A stretch of DNA of 64,000 bases from Aphrophora alni (taxonomy: Eukaryota > Arthropoda > Insecta > Hemiptera > Aphrophoridae): positions 108,789,762 through 108,853,761 of the forward strand of contig OY740769.1 of NCBI GenBank assembly GCA_963513935.1, given 5' to 3'. Shown piece by piece: positions 59,945 to 64,000 of the stretch. The first letter of the stretch is position 1, and the number at the start of each line of letters is the position of its first letter. Made by a program: the position numbers and the translations under genes. The notes beneath the pieces are model-generated. The model was not told where the DNA came from and did not search any database. It saw nothing but the letters and a program-made list of their open reading frames with translations.

Positions 59945-61988
59945 CTTCAACAATGACTTGTTACTAAACTAAACACACATTGCAGATTATATTACTGTAC
60001 TTTTGTTTTTATTTAAAAGATCATGAACATTTTGACAATAATACAATTAAATTTCTTTTTCATTCTTTCTTTTTTTTGTAAATGTTTAAAAAATTACTAA
60101 AATATTGAGATTTTTAATTTTTTTTAATATTAAAATTAAATTTGTATTATGTGTTATCAATTTCTTGTATTAAAAAGTAACTACATTGTGGTGATTCCAA
60201 CGGGAATTTGCGATCACCGTATAAGATATGCGATGCGCGCGCATCGTAGGCTAGACAGTGTGCATCGCAGTCAAAAGACGAAATACAGTCGTTCACAGTG
60301 CGCCGAAGTCAGCGGACGTGAGTTGCGCATTGTTATCAATTTAACCTTTTGGTAATAAACCTAAATGGCTACCTAAACTGTAATTGCAGGGTCTGATCGA
60401 CCCCCGGGTGTTACGTAGTCATTAGTAGGTCATCCCACTAAATTGAGAAGGAATTATTATGACCTAAAGGGTTAACGTAATTCTCCCATCACACCTGTCC
60501 CTAACCATCAGTTGTAAGTGATAAGTAATCAATTATAATAATTGATTAGTTAGTTTAGTTATTAAATTATATCCCATTATAAGCTGGCTGTGAACATAAT
60601 GATTAAATGGGTTTGAGACTAAGCATTAATTAACGATCCAATATATTTACTGGGTAAGTCCTAGCACGTTATTCCAAACCATCCATCTGGAACTTTAAGC
60701 GGTTAAATCGTCTGGTCATATCTAATGACGAGGGCTGATGTTCGCCGCAGTTGGTAGCAGAACAAGTAGATCCACAGTATTCAAAATTATTAAATTTTTT
60801 CCCTTTGTCTCAGCCTAACATACGACTGTTCTATGTCTCAGCCATGTTTTGCAAATTAATCCGCCATTTTGTTTTTTGCCTTTTCCGGATATAGCCGCCA
60901 TTGCTTCTCCACGCTTCCTAGCAACAAAATATCATATTAAAAATATAAATATTTCCAAAAATCTTTTTTCTTTCTCGCGTAAATCCCTTATAAGTAAGAT
61001 TATTAAAGTCATAAGCTAAATTTTAATAAAATTTTCTTCCAAATTGGGCATGATCTTTTTCCGCGTAATTTAACTCACCCCCCTTTTCATATATATATAT
61101 TTTTCTCTTCTTTTTCATCGTTTTCCTTTTGTAAATCAAGATAGAGTAGGTATCATATTTTTTAATTGTTGTTTCCTATGGTTCAGCGAATCTTGTAAGT
61201 TGACTGATTCAATTACTTAATTCATATTTAGCGTAGTGTTAGTATTTCTATTGTTACCTATTAACATATTTCCCCCCTCACATTTTGATTTTTTTAAAAC
61301 TAAATTATTAAAAACGTTTAAAGTTATTAAGGTAATTTATGTTATATTGAAAAAAAAATTTTTATCACACTTTTAAGATATAAGACTTAAATTTTTTATT
61401 TTTTATTATTCATGAAATCGTCTAACATATAATTATTAGAGTTTAATTTAGTCTTTCAAAATATATTCGATAAGAATCGACCTTCACTAAAAACGGTTTT
61501 AGCTTGTCACAGGCAAACTGCTTATCAGCAGTGCAAGATGTTAAATAAACATAAATATCTCTTGGCTCGTAGCCAAGTTAACATCTGATCGACTCATAAT
61601 TAATCCTTTAAACCCTGATGATAACTTTAAAGAAATTATGTTCTAACTCCTCAACTAAATTCACCTAAATTTATTATTATCTATTTGTAGCACTGTATGT
61701 ATAATTTATTTATGTCTATATATATATGTATTCACAGGTATTTCAGCGAAACCATACGCGAAAAACTTGGAATATCTAACCAAACGACTTTTTAACAAAA
61801 CTGAGCTCACTATTTTGATGAAATTTTTAAATATTTTTCATTAATAAAAAATTACACTGTGACTAACTACAGCTGACACCTTTTATATTAGTATACCTTT
61901 TTTCTTCGTCGACTTACTCGAACTCACGCTGAATCAATTATTCTTTTAAAATATCAAAAAAAAAAAAAAATAATAATAACTGGCGGCC
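59945..61988. other. Region upstream of host exon 1 seen here
   Basis: No further host exon could be identified. A CpG-rich block at 60190-60330 (ATGCGATGCGCGCGCATCG) stands out in AT-rich surroundings. GTTGGTAGCAGAAC at 60750 resembles a retrotransposon primer-binding site but has no adjoining LTR that I can delimit. Confidence 0.35.
60342..60475. mobile_element. Short TTAA-flanked MITE (tentative)
   Basis: TTAACCTTTTGGT at about 60342 and ACCTAAAGGGTTAA at about 60462-60475 form imperfect inverted ends with TTAA flanks, about 130 bp apart. The interior includes GGTCTGATCGACCCCCGGG. Size and ends fit a piggyBac-type MITE. Confidence 0.4.
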
Positions 61989-63833
61989 TTTTACTCTAAA
62001 TTTATTAAGAATTTTTCGCACATATCATACCCACTCAACAAATCGAAGCGCAAAGGCGCTAAATTTGAATGGGGACCCGACCAAAAAGAAGCCTTTGACC
62101 CCTCAAATCAGTGCTAACCTCCAGTTTGGTCTTACGATTACCTGATTTCAAGAGACCCTTTATTGTGCACTCCGATGCTTCCATAACAGCCCTTGGTGTG
62201 TCCCTCTCTCAGGAGTACGAAGGCGACATTATGCATTATGCCAGTCTCTTTTGCATCGAGACCTCTCAATCGGCACGAATTAAATTATTCTACGATGGAA
62301 CTGGAGTGTCTTGCGGTAGTTTTTGCCCTAACCAAATTTCAGCAGTACCTGAAGCATCGTGAATTCCAACTTTTTACCGACAATTCCGCCCAGTCGTGGT
62401 TACTCAACCACCCACGATCAGTCGGGAAGCTGGTGAGGTGGATCGAATTTATTAATTCATTTAATTTGACCGTGCAGCATATTAGAGGTTCAGACAATAT
62501 TGTGGCAGACTCGTTGTCTCGATTGTTCGAACCAACCGGAGTTACCGCGATATCCTTCTCACCTACCACCCCCAATACATTCACTACATCAATGATGTCC
62601 TTTTTGTCCTCCCTACCGGAAATTTTCCAGGATATTCATTTCTACCAAAGGCAACACCCAGGGTTGTCAAAGATCCTAAAGTCTCGCCCATTACCCCCTG
62701 AATACAAAATAGTAGACCACACCCTTATCCATTTGGCCACAGGCCAATCGATAGGAAAGGTGGTATTACCCCAAAAATTGATTAACATGGTTTTTAAATT
62801 CTACCACGAATTCCCTATTTCAGCCCATATGGGTATAGCCAAAACTTTATCCCGTATAGGAAAATGGGCCAAGGACCTTAAGGAACAAATAACCCAGAGA
62901 GTTACATCTTGCATACAGTGCCAAAGATCCAAACAGGCCCAGAACACTCGTGTCGGCCATCAGGCCTAAGAGGTCCCAACAACCCCTTTCAATAAGATTT
63001 ATATTCATCATATTGGACCCTTACCTTTAAGCAAAGGTCGTAATGGATACCTATTGACTGTTGTTGATGCATTTTCAAAATTTACACTCTTGATCCCAAC
63101 TAAAAACACTAAAGCTAAGACAACAGTGAATATCTTAAACAAAAGCGTTTTCGCCTATTTCGGGTTCCCTCAATTCTTAGTTTCCGACAACGTGCCTAGT
63201 TTCAAATCGGGTTTAATGGCACAGATGTACCTAGATTTTGGAATCAAGCATGTGTGTACCTCCCCTTACTATCCGAATCCGTCACACACCGAGAGGGTCA
63301 ATAAAAACCTCAAGGTTGCTATCAGGACATTTCATGCCCAAAACCAAACTAACTGGGACCAAAATAGACATTGGTTCCAGTTGGCCTTTAACACCGCCAT
63401 TCATGCCAGCACCGGCATCTCACCGGCGAACCTTTTCATGAGGCATGAGATTCAAGACCCTCTCCAGCTCGTGTGGAACCTCGATTCCTTAATCCCCCCA
63501 AATCCTTACCAAGGCACTCTGGTCGACGGCATTGTCCAACTTAACCAGGGCACATGCCGTCAGGGGTATCGGTTATATAACGCACATAGGCAACCCAACC
63601 CTTTCAAAATAGGGGATTGGGTTATGTGTCGTGAACACCACCAAAGTAACGCATCCAACAGGATTAACGCGAAGCTCTTGCCACTCTGGTCTAAACCACT
63701 AGTCATCGGAGCCTTTACGTCGCCGGTTACTTTAGAGCTGGTCGGTCCCGGTTCAGGAAGACACGTCAGATCTGCCCACATTTCCCTTTTAAAAATGTTT
63801 TTTAACCACCGCCAACCTATTTTAAATCCATAA
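61989..63833 (+). pseudogene. pol: Gypsy pol fragment C (RT end, RNase H, integrase)
   Basis: This is 5'-truncated pol of another Ty3/gypsy lineage. It starts in the RT connection (FYSKFIKNFSH, then KGAKFEWGPDQKEAFD), continues with RNase H (FIVHSDAS, SFASRPLNRHELNYSTMELE, FTDNSA, ADSLSRLF), the integrase zinc finger (FYHEFPISAHMG...CIQCQRSK), and the integrase core (VVDAFSKF, LVSDNVPSF, PNPSHTERVN), ending with a GPGSGRH tail at TAA 63833. Defects are a frameshift near 62098, a second near 62245 and a single in-frame TAA at 62967-62969; the rest is open. It is much GC-richer than A and B. The 3' LTR, if any, is beyond the window. Confidence 0.9.
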
Positions 63834-64000
63834 ACATCCCATAGTCTTTAAACAACTTGGTCTCAACCCGCTATCACTATGTTTGGGTGATATTAGTTTT
63901 AAGCTTCCTCTTCGCTTCATTCACCTATCATTGATTTCACCACCACTTACCCCTTACCAACACTGTCCACCATGCATTATCTACCATTCCCGAGTGTACT
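63834..64000 (+). other. Sequence 3' of gypsy fragment C
   Basis: The GC-richer composition continues past the pol stop, so this is probably still element sequence (post-pol region or LTR). No ORF or LTR border is visible before the window ends. Confidence 0.4.

Overview
This 64 kb window comes from an AT-rich, intron-rich and transposon-dense animal genome. It is very probably arthropod, most likely an insect, judging by the mix of Ty3/gypsy, Penelope-like, piggyBac, PIF/Harbinger, mariner and pogo elements; the species cannot be named from this sequence. There is no bacterial-style gene layout, no CRISPR array and no RNA gene that I could support.

The one clear host gene lies on the minus strand and is almost invisible to ORF finding because its exons are short. 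Eight exons (59944 down to 15433) join without breaking the reading frame. They encode about 385 residues of a polycystin-1-like membrane protein: end of the GAIN domain, GPS autoproteolysis motif (HCECAHLS), first transmembrane helix, complete PLAT domain, the following cytoplasmic stretch, and the start of the second transmembrane helix. The 5' end lies to the right of the window or in 60-64 kb, and the 3' exons lie to the left of element A or outside the window. Most of the rest of the window is transposon sequence packed into this gene's introns.

Left part (1-15.3 kb): a decayed Penelope-like element with RT and GIY-YIG remnants (about 975-2420), a pogo/Tigger-type short element (2667-3320), and a structurally complete 11.7 kb Ty3/gypsy element A on the minus strand (3622-15317). 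A has two 1320-bp LTRs, a 4-bp AATT target duplication, primer-binding site, intact gag and pol linked by a likely -1 frameshift, and a 3.2 kb noncoding tail. It sits about 110 bp downstream of exon 8, in the same orientation as the host gene.

Middle (15.3-42 kb): host exons 8, 7, 6, 5 and 4. Between them are two copies of a piggyBac-like element, one split by a 1.35 kb Penelope-tail palindrome; a third, unrelated TTAA element; a broken piggyBac transposase; a mariner deletion derivative that keeps only its DNA-binding ORF; hairpin MITEs; and LINE remnants.

Right part (42-64 kb): a nested stack in which a Harbinger element (42878-51958) carries a MADF exon at one end and a HARBI1-like nuclease at the other. 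It is interrupted by gypsy element B (43556-49862, related to A but rearranged) and by a third piggyBac-like copy. Farther right are host exon 3, mariner transposase remnants, a fourth piggyBac-like copy, host exons 2 and 1, and a 5'-truncated gypsy pol of a different, GC-richer lineage running to the window end. All coordinates and translations were worked out by eye; no database search was possible.
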